The notes under the pieces are model-generated. The model was not told where the DNA came from and did not search any database. It saw only the letters and a program-made list of their open reading frames with translations. From Humidesulfovibrio sp. (GTDB lineage Bacteria; Desulfobacterota; Desulfovibrionia; Desulfovibrionales; Desulfovibrionaceae): 54,315 nucleotides of DNA. Of this stretch, positions 1-8,024 are shown one piece after another; the first letter of the stretch is position 1, and each line of letters opens with the position of its first letter. The translations under genes were made by a program, and so were the position numbers. The stretch is from the NCBI GenBank assembly GCA_031292175.1, contig JARLHQ010000004.1, positions 1 to 54,315 of the forward strand, given 5' to 3'.

Positions 1-196
1 AGCGCAGCCGGTCACGCGGGTCGTCCGGGTGGCGGAAGTAGGCCTTGAGGAAGGCCTTGTCCCGACCGGCAGAGAGCACAAAGGCGCGGTTATTTCGCCC
101 GCCGGGCACGGCGGCAAGCTCCACCGCTCCGGTCATGCCCGCGGCGGCGGCCAGCCCGGCGGCGGCCCGCAGCAACGCGCCCCCGTCCTCAGCCAC
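1..196 (-). CDS. APH-like small-molecule/sugar kinase, 5' part only
   Basis: The reading frame starts at a GTG at 196, overlaps the stop of the upstream HAD gene by 8 bases (GTGGCTGA) and runs off the left edge of the window, so only about 65 N-terminal residues are visible. They contain GGRNNRAF followed by KAFLKAYFRHPDDPRDRL. This pattern resembles the start of aminoglycoside-phosphotransferase/choline-kinase-like proteins: a glycine-rich nucleotide loop, then a beta strand carrying the ATP-binding lysine. It is the last visible gene of a nine-gene sugar operon, so phosphorylation of a sugar or sugar derivative is more likely than antibiotic resistance. The catalytic loop lies outside the window, so the family call is tentative. 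Confidence 0.5.
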   Translation of the reverse strand, partial: MAEDGGALLRAAAGLAAAAGMTGAVELAAVPGGRNNRAFVLSAGRDKAFLKAYFRHPDDPRDRLR

Positions 197-818
197 GACT
201 CGCCACACCTTCCCGGCCCAGCAGCATGGCCGCGATGTCCGCCCAGGAGGCGCAGGGGACAACCTCGGGATCCGTGGAGCTTGCCCCGCCGGGGGTGAAG
301 AGCAGGCGCTTGACCCCCTTGGGGAAGTCCGCCTCGCCCAGGAACTCCGGCAGGTCGTCGATGAAGTGCGTGCAGCCGAGATCGCCGATGCGCTTGAGCT
401 TGTCCTTTTTTGTGGGCTCCAGGAACACCCTTTCGTGCGGAAAAGCTATGCCGTCAGGGTTGAACAGGCCACACGCCTCCATCCAGCCAAGTGCGGCGGC
501 GTGGAGGTCGTAGGCCGGCCCGGCGTAGGGCGTCTTGGTCTTGTGGCTCACGATGAACACCTCAATCCCCTGCTCACGGCAGGCGCGCAGGAACTCCAGC
601 ACGCCGGGAAAGGGATCCACGTCGCCCATGCGCTGGCCGTACACATAGCCCTGCATGGCGGTCCACACGGGCTCTTGCCCGATGGCGCGCAGGTGGTCGC
701 GCACCTTCTCCTTGGTCTGGGGCAGGTCCGCCGGGATGACGTCCTGCTCCCGCGCGACCAGGTGGAACACCTGGTCGTAGCAGACGATGGTGTTGTCAAA
801 GTCGATGCCGATGCGCAC
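189..818 (-). CDS. HAD-superfamily hydrolase (probable sugar-phosphate phosphatase)
   Basis: A 209-residue protein beginning MRIGIDFDNT, where DFDNT is the DxDxT nucleophile/acid motif I of HAD phosphatases. FIVSHKT near residue 100 fits motif II (Ser), KKDKLKRIGD supplies the motif III lysine and FIDDLPEF fits the metal-binding motif IV acidic pair. The start is GTG at 818, preceded by AAGGGGG. It lies 9 bases after the transketolase C-terminal subunit and overlaps the APH-like gene. In a cluster with a SIS isomerase, a PfkB kinase and nucleotidyltransferases, a role like GmhB (removing one phosphate from a heptose bisphosphate) is attractive. Sequence similarity to GmhB itself is not obvious, so the substrate is inferred. 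Confidence 0.7.
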   Translation of the reverse strand: MRIGIDFDNTIVCYDQVFHLVAREQDVIPADLPQTKEKVRDHLRAIGQEPVWTAMQGYVYGQRMGDVDPFPGVLEFLRACREQGIEVFIVSHKTKTPYAGPAYDLHAAALGWMEACGLFNPDGIAFPHERVFLEPTKKDKLKRIGDLGCTHFIDDLPEFLGEADFPKGVKRLLFTPGGASSTDPEVVPCASWADIAAMLLGREGVASRG

Positions 819-827
819 GCAGCCCCC

Positions 828-1748
828 TTAGCCCAACGCCTTGGCGATGGCCGCGGCCGCAGCCGTGGCGGTCAGGCCGCACAGCTCGCGGGCGTGCCTC
901 TGGTCGCCGCAGGCGACGACGAAGTGCTCCCCGGTGTTGAGGCGCAGCAGGCGCGCTTTCTGCCCCGGGTGGTCGGCCAGCCATTCGGCCACCGCGCCGG
1001 AGAGGCCGCCCGCGCTGCCGTGCTCCTCCATGACAGCCACCAGCCGACACGAGGCGAAAGAGCGGGCGAGGAATTCCTTGTCCAGCGGCTTCACCGTGTG
1101 CACGCTGGCCACCCCCGCCGAGACGCCGCGACCGGTGAGGATCTCCGCCGCGCCCATGGCCTCGGGCAGGGTGTTGCCCGTGTTCAGGATCATCACGTCC
1201 GCGCCCTCGCGCAGCAAGATGGCCTTGCCGATCTCAAGGGCTGGCTGGACCTGGTGCACCACGGGCTCGTTCTTCTTGCCCAGACGCAGGTAGCTGGGAC
1301 CAGGGCCTTTTACGGCCTGGGCCAGCAGCAGCCCCACCTCGACGGCGTCGCCGGGGCACAGCACGCGCATGTTCGGCAACGAGCGCAGGCAGGCAATGTC
1401 TTCGCAGGAGTGGTGGGTGGCGCCCAGCCCCGCGTAGGCCAGGCCGCCGCCCACACCCGCCACGACCACCGGCAGGTTGTGGTAGCACAGGTCCAGCCGG
1501 ATCTGCTCGAAGCAGCGGTAGGTGTTGAAGGGCGCGATGGTATAGGTGACGGGCCGGAAGCCGGACAGGGCGAGCCCGGCGGCCACGCCGGTCATGTTGG
1601 CCTCGGCCACGCCGCAGTTGTAGAAGCGGTCCGGAAAGAGCCCCTTGAACTCGTCGAACATCCGGTTGCCGATGTCGCCCGAGAGCAGGACGATGCGCGG
1701 ATCCTCCTTGGCCAGGGCGGTGATGGTCTTGGCGAAGGCGTTTCTCAT
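828..1748 (-). CDS. Transketolase, C-terminal (pyrimidine-binding) subunit
   Basis: A 306-residue protein matching the second half of transketolase/DXS-type enzymes. It has the pyrimidine-binding region with the conserved glutamate in NCGVAEANM (around residue 70) and the transketolase_C domain in the last 120 residues (VASVHTVKPLD, VVAVMEEH). Its ATG overlaps the stop of the N-terminal subunit gene (ATGA). The two polypeptides would form one heterodimeric thiamine-diphosphate enzyme transferring a two-carbon ketol unit. In this operon it may supply sedoheptulose 7-phosphate for heptose synthesis, or it may act on a sugar specific to this pathway. Housekeeping transketolase is normally a single chain of about 660 residues, so the split form marks a dedicated pathway copy. 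Confidence 0.85.
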   Translation of the reverse strand: MRNAFAKTITALAKEDPRIVLLSGDIGNRMFDEFKGLFPDRFYNCGVAEANMTGVAAGLALSGFRPVTYTIAPFNTYRCFEQIRLDLCYHNLPVVVAGVGGGLAYAGLGATHHSCEDIACLRSLPNMRVLCPGDAVEVGLLLAQAVKGPGPSYLRLGKKNEPVVHQVQPALEIGKAILLREGADVMILNTGNTLPEAMGAAEILTGRGVSAGVASVHTVKPLDKEFLARSFASCRLVAVMEEHGSAGGLSGAVAEWLADHPGQKARLLRLNTGEHFVVACGDQRHARELCGLTATAAAAAIAKALG

Positions 1749-2575
1749 GCACCCTCCAGCTCGGCCAGGGCGCGGGCCAGGTCGTCGTCGCTGGGGGCCC
1801 GGTAATGCCAGTTGTTGTCGTCCTCCATGAAGGAGACCCCCTTGCCCTTCACGGTGTGCGCCACGATGGCCAGCGGCTTGCCGGAGGGATCCGGAAGGCC
1901 GTTCATGGCCTTGGCCAGCGCCGCAACGTCATGCCCGTCCACCTCGACCACGCTCCAGCCGAAGGCGCGCCACTTGTCGGCCAGGGGCTCCAGCGCAAGC
2001 ACCTCGCAGCTGCGGCCCGTGGCCTGCCAGCGATTGAAGTCGATGACGGCGCAGAGGTTGGTGAGCTTCTGCCCGCCCGCAAACATGGCGGCCTCCCAAA
2101 CCGAACCCTCATTCTGCTCGCCGTCGCTCATGAGCACGAACACCCGGGTATGCCGCCCGGCGATGCGCGCGCCTAAAGCCATGCCGCAGCCGATGGGCAG
2201 CCCATGGCCGAGCGAGCCCGTGGCGGCCTCCACGCCCGGCGCGGAATGCGGCGTGGGGTGCTCCTCCATGTGGCAGCCGGGCTTGGCGTAGTCCGCCAGG
2301 GCCTCCACCGGGAAGAATCCGCGCAGCGCCAGCGTGGCGAACAAGGCCGAGGCCGCGTGCCCCTTGGAGAGGATGAAGCGGTCGCGGTCAGGGTCGGCCG
2401 GGTTCTTCGGGTCGACGCGCAACACGCCCCAGTAGGCCGCGGCCAGCACGTCGGCGCAGCTCAGGGCCGAGCCGAGGTGCGCCGCGCGGGAACGGTGCGA
2501 CATCATGACCGCCTGCTTGCGGATTTCCTTGGCGGCGGCGCGCATGGCCGCCACAGTGTCCGTGGTTGCGGGCAT
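1745..2575 (-). CDS. Transketolase, N-terminal (TPP-binding) subunit
   Basis: A 276-residue protein with the thiamine-diphosphate-binding half of transketolase. SHRSRAAHLGSALSCADVL carries the early conserved histidine, FILSKGHAASALFA the next histidine motif, and GSLGHGLPIGCGMALG the loop before the cofactor site. The metal/TPP motif runs from MSDGEQNEGSVWEAAMFA to VIDFNRWQATG (GDG-N30 type, here SDGE...DFN). The stop overlaps the start of the C-terminal subunit by 4 bases, indicating translational coupling and fixed stoichiometry. The upstream SDR stop lies 5 bases away. The family call is firm; the particular sugar substrate is not determinable from sequence alone. Confidence 0.87.
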   Translation of the reverse strand: MPATTDTVAAMRAAAKEIRKQAVMMSHRSRAAHLGSALSCADVLAAAYWGVLRVDPKNPADPDRDRFILSKGHAASALFATLALRGFFPVEALADYAKPGCHMEEHPTPHSAPGVEAATGSLGHGLPIGCGMALGARIAGRHTRVFVLMSDGEQNEGSVWEAAMFAGGQKLTNLCAVIDFNRWQATGRSCEVLALEPLADKWRAFGWSVVEVDGHDVAALAKAMNGLPDPSGKPLAIVAHTVKGKGVSFMEDDNNWHYRAPSDDDLARALAELEGA

Positions 2576-2580
2576 GGGGT

Positions 2581-3522
2581 CTAGAGCTCCTGAAGCTTCT
2601 TCATGGTGCGGACGTTGTAGTGGATATCATCATCCACGAGGCGGCCTTCACGGTAGGCGGTGATGATGTCCTGAATGCCATCGGCCACGCCGTACTTGGG
2701 CTTGAAGCCCGTGGAGAGCAGCTTGTCCGAGTTCAGGCGGTAGGAACGCGGGTCGTTGGAAGGCTTGATGGTGATTTTGGCCGGAACCCGGTCCACGACC
2801 ATGTTGGCGATGTCGAGGATAGAGATATTTTCGAAGCCGGCGTTGTAGATGCCGGTGGACTCGCGGCCCTTGCCCAGGAAGTGGATGAAGATGTCGGTGA
2901 TGTCCTGGATGTGGACGTTGGGCCGGGTCTGCGCGCCGCCCAGCACGGTGATCTCACCCTTCACCAGGGCCTGCATGGTCAGCATGTTCACCGCCACATC
3001 CAGGCGGGTGCGCGGGGAGTAGCCGCACACGGTGGCCGGGCGGATGCTGAAGACCTCGATCTGGTCTTTGTAGCTCAAGAGCACGCGCTCGCTGATCATC
3101 TTGGTCTTGTTGTAGTCGGACAGGGGCACCAGGGAGAGTTCCTCGGTGACCTGAGCCTCTTCCTTCAGGCCGTACACGCTGCCGGAACTGGCGAGCATGA
3201 ATTTCTGCACGCCGTGGGCGATGGCTTTTTCCAGCAGCTGCATGGTGGCCAGGGCGTTGACCTCCCACACCAGCTTGGCGTTCAGGTCGCCGCAGGGGTC
3301 GTTGGCCACGTTGGCCAGGTGGACGATGGCATTCACGCCATCCATGGGGATGGTGTCCATATCGCGCACGTCGCCCTTGACCACGGTGAGGCCCGGAGCG
3401 GGCGCGAGCTCGTTGCCAAACCACATGATGTCCACGGCGACGACCTCGTGGCCGAGGCCGAGCAGTTTGGGGACCAGGATGTTGCCGATGTAGCCGCAGG
3501 CGCCGGTGACGAGAATACGCAT
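2581..3522 (-). CDS. NAD(P)-dependent sugar epimerase/dehydratase (extended SDR)
   Basis: A 313-residue extended short-chain dehydrogenase. The Rossmann NAD-binding motif TGACGYIG is at residues 7-14. DVRDMDTIPMDGVNAIVHLA follows the usual pattern, and the catalytic triad is visible as SSGSVYG (Ser) and YNKTK (Tyr-x-x-x-Lys). The ATG at 3522 has AGGAG 9 bases upstream. Family members act on NDP-sugars as 4-epimerases, 4,6-dehydratases or decarboxylases. Position between the RmlB-like SDR and the transketolase genes suggests it modifies the activated sugar made by the operon. The exact reaction cannot be assigned. Confidence 0.8.
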   Translation of the reverse strand: MRILVTGACGYIGNILVPKLLGLGHEVVAVDIMWFGNELAPAPGLTVVKGDVRDMDTIPMDGVNAIVHLANVANDPCGDLNAKLVWEVNALATMQLLEKAIAHGVQKFMLASSGSVYGLKEEAQVTEELSLVPLSDYNKTKMISERVLLSYKDQIEVFSIRPATVCGYSPRTRLDVAVNMLTMQALVKGEITVLGGAQTRPNVHIQDITDIFIHFLGKGRESTGIYNAGFENISILDIANMVVDRVPAKITIKPSNDPRSYRLNSDKLLSTGFKPKYGVADGIQDIITAYREGRLVDDDIHYNVRTMKKLQEL

Positions 3523-3545
3523 GGCATATGCTCCTTTGCGATTAT

Positions 3546-4535
3546 TCAGGGTTTGTGGACGTAGTCGGGGTTCTGGCTGGAAAGGGCGTCCAGGTTCTCG
3601 CGAACCCAGGCGACGGTGTCGTCGATGCCTTCCTCCAGGCCGATCTTGTCGTTCCAGCTCATGGTGGTGCGCGCCTTTGTGGCATCGAGCAGGTAGGCGG
3701 CGTCCTTGCCCAGGCGCTCACCCACGATCTCCACATGGTCCTCGAACTTCACCCCCACGCGCTGGGCGATCATCTCGACCAGCTCACGGATGGAAATGTT
3801 GCGGGTGGTGGAGAGGTGGTAAATCTCCGGCGGCGGGGCGTTGCGTGCGATCTTGAGCGTGCCGTCGGAAACGTCACGGATGTGGATGAAGGAGCGCACC
3901 GAGTGACCGCCGCCGTGCAGCTGCAGCTTGCGCCCGGTGAGGAAGAACAGGATGGTGCGCGGAATGATGCGGTAGAGCTGCTGGCCGGGACCAAACACGT
4001 TGGCCGCCCGGGTGAACACAACGGGGAACGTGTAGGCCTTGTGGAAGGTCATAAGGCTCATGTCGCCCGCGGCGCGGGAGACGGCGTACGGAGTGCTGGG
4101 GGTGTAGTTGGCGCTCTCCGGCACCAGCCCCTGGCAGTTACCGTAGACCTCCGGAGTGGAGATATGCACATACTTCTTCAAGAAGTCGAGCTTGCGCAGG
4201 CGGTCGTGCAGGGCAACGGTGGCAACTGCGTTGGTCTGGAACCAGTGCTCGGGGTTGGCCCAGCTCTCGGCCACCATGGACTGGGAAGCGAAGTTCACAA
4301 CGTAGTCGGGCTTCTCGGCCTGCAGCACCTCGATCATGCGGTCGAGGTCGTGGTTCAGGTCGAGCTTCATAAATTGGAAGGGCGCGCCTATGCGCTTCTT
4401 ATAGGGCAGGAAGGCGGCATGCGGCTCATTCGAGCGGCTCATGCCGATGACGTCAAGCCCCTCGCCGAGGCAGTAGTCCACGAACCCCGCGCCAGAGAAG
4501 GAATTGCTGCCGATGACGACGACTTTTTCACTCAT
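3546..4535 (-). CDS. dTDP-glucose 4,6-dehydratase-like SDR with Arg in place of catalytic Lys
   Basis: A 329-residue extended SDR beginning MSEKVVVIGSNSFSGAGF, with an NAD-binding GSNSFSG motif. The start at 4535 is preceded by GGGGA; a longer reading frame would overlap the SIS gene and lacks family similarity. STPEVYGN (residues 126-133) matches the catalytic TxEVYG segment of 4,6-dehydratases. The Tyr motif reads STPYAVSRAAGD: Tyr150 is kept, but the residue four later (154) is Arg, not the Lys typical of SDRs. From memory, YAVSRAA occurs in a subset of LPS-cluster SDRs, so this may be a subfamily trait. GGGHSVRSFIHIRDV fits an NDP-sugar-binding C-terminal part. Likely an NDP-sugar dehydratase or epimerase. 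Confidence 0.75.
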   Translation of the reverse strand: MSEKVVVIGSNSFSGAGFVDYCLGEGLDVIGMSRSNEPHAAFLPYKKRIGAPFQFMKLDLNHDLDRMIEVLQAEKPDYVVNFASQSMVAESWANPEHWFQTNAVATVALHDRLRKLDFLKKYVHISTPEVYGNCQGLVPESANYTPSTPYAVSRAAGDMSLMTFHKAYTFPVVFTRAANVFGPGQQLYRIIPRTILFFLTGRKLQLHGGGHSVRSFIHIRDVSDGTLKIARNAPPPEIYHLSTTRNISIRELVEMIAQRVGVKFEDHVEIVGERLGKDAAYLLDATKARTTMSWNDKIGLEEGIDDTVAWVRENLDALSSQNPDYVHKP

Positions 4536-4546
4536 ATTGTTCCCCG

Positions 4547-5125
4547 TTATTCTTTTTCCGCCAGGAACTGGCATTCGATGGCGGCGTGCAGGAGCGCCTC
4601 GTGTCCCACCTCCACCAGGCCGTACAGGCGCATGGGCAGAAAGAGCGCCACGTCGCTCATGTGGCTCCACAGCTTGTTATCCTCGCCGAAGGCAGAGAGG
4701 GTGATGAGCCCGAGCCCCACCTCCAGGGCGAAATCAGCGCAGTTGACGATGTTCTGGGAATTGCCGGAGCTCGAAATGGCCACCAGGCAGTCTCCGGGCC
4801 GGACCAGCCGCCGGAGCGGCCGGGAGTACACCTCGGCGTAGCCGAAGTCGTTGGCCATGCAGGTCATGAGAGAAGGGTCGCTCAACACCTGGGACCGGAC
4901 GGAAAGCTTGTTCAGGGCGTCCTGGGCCAAGTGGGAGCAGATGGCGCAACTGCCGCCGTTGCCCACCCACCAGACGGTGCCCTGCCCTGCGCGCGTGGCG
5001 GAAAACAGCTCGCCGATGCGCGCGTAGCCATCAACCAGTGTGGCATCGCGCCCGGCAACGCGGCATTTGGTCACCGCGCCGATGGTGCCCAGGGTCTCAA
5101 GCCAAGTGATCGGATTCAGCATCAT
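4547..5125 (-). CDS. SIS-domain sugar-phosphate isomerase (GmhA/sedoheptulose-7-phosphate isomerase-like)
   Basis: A 192-residue single SIS domain, the usual GmhA length. WWVGNGGSCAICSHLAQDA matches the GmhA phosphate-binding segment (GNGGS..A.H.A.D), AISSSGNSQNIVN is the SIS motif, and GHEALLHAAIE near the C terminus resembles the GmhA helix with a catalytic His. GmhA converts sedoheptulose 7-phosphate to D-glycero-D-manno-heptose 7-phosphate. Next to a transketolase, a PfkB kinase and nucleotidyltransferases, that role is plausible here. The start has GAGG just upstream and two adjacent ATGs (5125 or 5122). The gene sits between two operon partners with gaps of 6 and 11 bases. Confidence 0.78.
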   Translation of the reverse strand: MMLNPITWLETLGTIGAVTKCRVAGRDATLVDGYARIGELFSATRAGQGTVWWVGNGGSCAICSHLAQDALNKLSVRSQVLSDPSLMTCMANDFGYAEVYSRPLRRLVRPGDCLVAISSSGNSQNIVNCADFALEVGLGLITLSAFGEDNKLWSHMSDVALFLPMRLYGLVEVGHEALLHAAIECQFLAEKE

Positions 5126-5131
5126 GTCACC

Positions 5132-6181
5132 TCAAAGGCCGATCATGGAGGTTGTGGAACAAACCGTCAGACTCCGGCAACCGCGCTCCTGAATGAGGCT
5201 GCGTGGAAGGGAGGGGGCGCCTGCCGAACATCCTATCGCGACAATCGAACCCGGCGCAAGGGCGGCGATCCCCTTAGGGGCGCTCAGGGCGGCCTCCAAG
5301 GCTCGGTCATCCCCGGCGTAGAGCAAGGCAGGGGTCCCGCCGGGCGCGGCAACGCCCTCGGCGAAGGGCAATTCCAGGGCTCCGGCCAGGGCCATTGCGA
5401 AGGCGCGGGGAAGCGCGCCGCCGTCCCGAAGGCATAGCTCGCGCCAGCCGTCCGGGCCTTCCGGGGCCGCTGGGGTTGGCGCGGGGTACTCGTCCTGCGC
5501 GGCCAGAAAACTCCCCACGTTGCCGATGTCGCGGTGGTAGCAGGTATTCTCCCAGGTCTGGATGCGGCCCTTGAAATTCGGGATGACCTCTGTGCTGAAA
5601 TCCACTACGGGCCGTTTGTGGGAGGCGATGAACGCCGTCACCTCCGGCTCCACGATGTAGACTGCGGCGTTGGCGAGATTGCCCGGCGGGTCGGCCACCT
5701 TCTCGTGGAAGGCGCGCACCACGCCGCGGCCGTCCAGTTCCAGGATGCCGCAGCTGCGGGGCGAATCCGTCCGGAAGCTCATCATCGTGATGGCCACACC
5801 CGCCGCGCGAGCGATATGGGCTCCCGCGAAGGCGTTCAGGTCCGCGTCACACAGGTTGTCGGCGTGCACGAGCATGACCGGCCCGGGCGCGGCGAAGGAA
5901 TTAGCCAGGAGCGTGCCGCCGGTTCCCAGCAGTTCTTCCTCGTGCGCCTGACGCACGCGCGCGGCCCAAGGGCTGGCGGCCAGGTAAGCGCGCACCAGCT
6001 CCGGCAAATAGTGGGTGTTCACCAGCACGTCCGCGCCGCCCTGGCCGCAAGCCGCGTCCAGGGCGCGCAGCCAGTATTCCAGTTGCGGCCGCCCGTGGAT
6101 GGGCATCAGGCACTTGGGGAGGATGTCCGTAAGGGGTCTGAGGCGTGTGCCCAGCCCCGCCGCCAGCAGGATAACATTCAT
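5132..6181 (-). CDS. Sugar-1-phosphate nucleotidyltransferase (HddC/GlmU-like)
   Basis: A 349-residue protein with the NTP_transferase signature at its N terminus: LAAGLGTRLRPLTDILPK, followed by CLMPIHGRPQLEYWL and the metal-binding HADNLCD. These enzymes couple a sugar 1-phosphate to a nucleotide (GDP-, UDP- or dTDP-sugar). The nucleotidyltransferase domain covers about the first 230 residues. The remaining 115 or so residues (from about DEYPAPTP) are not a recognisable left-handed beta-helix and have no family that I can name. The start is placed at 6181 because the glycine-rich signature begins directly there; a longer frame would overlap the upstream gene. In the operon it would activate the sugar phosphate, as HddC does for heptose. 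Confidence 0.78.
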   Translation of the reverse strand: MNVILLAAGLGTRLRPLTDILPKCLMPIHGRPQLEYWLRALDAACGQGGADVLVNTHYLPELVRAYLAASPWAARVRQAHEEELLGTGGTLLANSFAAPGPVMLVHADNLCDADLNAFAGAHIARAAGVAITMMSFRTDSPRSCGILELDGRGVVRAFHEKVADPPGNLANAAVYIVEPEVTAFIASHKRPVVDFSTEVIPNFKGRIQTWENTCYHRDIGNVGSFLAAQDEYPAPTPAAPEGPDGWRELCLRDGGALPRAFAMALAGALELPFAEGVAAPGGTPALLYAGDDRALEAALSAPKGIAALAPGSIVAIGCSAGAPSLPRSLIQERGCRSLTVCSTTSMIGL

Positions 6182-6192
6182 CCAGGGGACCG

Positions 6193-7692
6193 TCAGGCCA
6201 GCAAGTTGGCCGCGTATTCCTTCACGCTGGCCTTGTCGATGGACTTTTGGTTGCCCAGAATCTCCACGGCCAGCGCCCCCACAAGATTGCCAATGAAGCA
6301 CAGAAGCTCCGGCGGCGCGTCGAGCCGGGCAGCCATGGCGGTGACGGAGAGGAAGGCGTCGCCCGCGCCTACGCGGTCCACAATCTTGCGGGCGAAGGCG
6401 GGCACCTCGATGTGCTGGCCGCTCTTGCAGCGAATGAGGCTGCCGCGCTTGCCGCGGGTGACCACGAAATTCGAGCAGGAGAGGCGGGGCGCAAGATGGT
6501 CGATCATGGGGCGCATGGGGCCGCGCATGTCGCGCATCTCCAGACGCACCTCATGCTCGGCGATGCTGATATAGTCCGCGCGACTGTACTTGGTGACCGT
6601 GTGAAAGCCGCGGTTCCCGGAGTTGGCCTGGGCATTTAGGGCCAGAAAGGGTGCGCTCTGGGCTAGCAGCTTGCGTGTGGCCGGGCTTACCGCACCATGG
6701 CCGAAGTCCGCCACGATGACCATGTCGTAATTGGGCAGGGCGGCCTCAAGCGTGGCGCGGAAGGCGGCGTCGGCCTCGACGTCAAGGCCGATGTCCTCCA
6801 TGAAGTAGATCTCAAAAAGCTTATTCTGGGTGTAGCCCTCCACATAACGGCGCTTGAGCACCGTGGGCGAGTCCTTCTGCACGGCGAACACTGGCCGTAC
6901 GTTGGGCTTGAGCCGCTTGCGGATGAAGTCCTCATGGGAGTTGCGGTCTCCCAGCACGGTGAACATGTCCACATGCGCGGCGAAGCTGGCCACATGGTTG
7001 GCCACGGCCACGATGCCCCCGGCGAAGACGTCGTTGGACTGGTAGCGCAGGGCCAGGATGGGATCCTTGGAAGAGGCCCCGAGCGGACTGCAGAAGCAGT
7101 ACTCGTCGATTATGGTATCGCCAACCACGGCCACCTTGAGACCGCTCATGGCGTCGAGCGTATTGCGAACGTCATCAAGGCCGAAGCGGGTCTTGAACAG
7201 GCGCAGATATTCGCGCGCCTCGTCGCTGTAACTCGCCATCGACTGGTTGATGACCATGGTGGAATCGAAGGAGACGCCGCCGGTCTTCACCAGTTCAATG
7301 CCGAGTTCGGCGCAAAGGGCCTGCTCGTCCTCGCCGCAGATGGGGCCGTCGTTCTCAGCCATGACGGCATAGATGTCCGGGCGAATAGCCATGAGCGCAG
7401 CGCGAAGGTCCGGGGCGTCGGTGCACAGGTGGTCCACAAAATCAAGGTGCGTGAGCGCCTCGGCCCGCATGGCCTGGGGCACTGGCAGCGAGCATCTCTT
7501 GATCTCGCTGTCTGGCGCGAGGACCACAACGAGCTTGCAGCCCAGGGCCCGGGCCTGCCGCAGGTGGCGGATGTGGCCGATGTGGAGGTAATCGTACCCC
7601 CCGTATGCGAGGACGATTTCCTTGCCCTCGGCGCGCGCGGCGCCGAACATGTCCGTTAGCCCGACGAGTGGAACGAGTTTCTCCTGATTCAT
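6193..7692 (-). CDS. Bifunctional nucleotidyltransferase-PfkB kinase (HldE-like, reversed domain order)
   Basis: A 499-residue two-domain protein. Residues about 20-150 form a cytidylyltransferase-like Rossmann domain with the HxGH motif in YDYLHIGHIRHL. Residues about 165-499 form a PfkB/ribokinase domain with GDTIIDEY at its start, the NTP-interacting VTRGKRGS and the signature DRVGAGDAF near the C terminus. E. coli HldE, which phosphorylates heptose 7-phosphate at C1 and then adenylylates it, has the kinase first; here the order is swapped. ATG 7692 is preferred over an upstream TTG because AGGT lies just upstream. It is the first gene of the minus-strand sugar operon. Substrate by analogy: a heptose phosphate. 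Confidence 0.8.
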   Translation of the reverse strand: MNQEKLVPLVGLTDMFGAARAEGKEIVLAYGGYDYLHIGHIRHLRQARALGCKLVVVLAPDSEIKRCSLPVPQAMRAEALTHLDFVDHLCTDAPDLRAALMAIRPDIYAVMAENDGPICGEDEQALCAELGIELVKTGGVSFDSTMVINQSMASYSDEAREYLRLFKTRFGLDDVRNTLDAMSGLKVAVVGDTIIDEYCFCSPLGASSKDPILALRYQSNDVFAGGIVAVANHVASFAAHVDMFTVLGDRNSHEDFIRKRLKPNVRPVFAVQKDSPTVLKRRYVEGYTQNKLFEIYFMEDIGLDVEADAAFRATLEAALPNYDMVIVADFGHGAVSPATRKLLAQSAPFLALNAQANSGNRGFHTVTKYSRADYISIAEHEVRLEMRDMRGPMRPMIDHLAPRLSCSNFVVTRGKRGSLIRCKSGQHIEVPAFARKIVDRVGAGDAFLSVTAMAARLDAPPELLCFIGNLVGALAVEILGNQKSIDKASVKEYAANLLA

Positions 7693-7723
7693 ACGCAACC
7701 TACATTGCAGAGATTTTCAGTGG

Positions 7724-7750
7724 TCTATATCAATAGCACCCGCAAAACAA
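7724..7750 (-). promoter_or_regulatory. Weak candidate sigma-70 promoter for the minus-strand sugar operon
   Basis: On the minus strand a TTGTTT (-35, plus-strand 7745-7750) is followed after 15 bases by TATAGA (-10, 7724-7729), about 30 bases upstream of the kinase-fusion start. The spacing is two bases short of ideal, so this is a weak call. The 332-base gap 7693-8024 separates two divergent operons and holds no gene I can support. Confidence 0.3.
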
Positions 7751-7922
7751 GGGGATTTGTGAAAGCAAAAATGCTTGCTCCATGGCACAAAGGCCGCACA
7801 GCCGGAAGCCGACGCCGTTTCAAACGGACCAGGCAGAGCCTTGCCGCCACGTCTTCGCCTTCTGCCTGAAGGTGACGCTAGAGTATCTCGGGGTCCAAGC
7901 CAAGGCTGCGCGCATTTCAAAC

Positions 7923-7951
7923 TTGACCGGATACGTGGTTTAAGATATTTA
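7923..7951 (+). promoter_or_regulatory. Candidate sigma-70 promoter for the PKS operon
   Basis: TTGACC (7923-7928), a 17-base spacer and TATTTA (7946-7951) lie 73 bases upstream of the PKS start, in an AT-rich patch unusual for this GC-rich window. AGGAAG at 8011-8016 serves as ribosome-binding site for the GTG at 8025. Confidence 0.5.
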
Positions 7952-8024
7952 TATTTATTCGATAAGCGGAAATCTCCCAAGTCTCTTTGCTCTTCGAAAT
8001 ACGAAACCGCAGGAAGCGATACAC

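Noticed and set aside
45..1805. 586-residue plus-strand open frame
   Set aside because: Antisense to the HAD and transketolase genes, low-complexity and His/Ala/Gly-rich; a GC-driven shadow.
7717..7980. 87-residue minus-strand frame in the divergent promoter region
   Set aside because: No ribosome site or motif, and it covers the promoter candidates.
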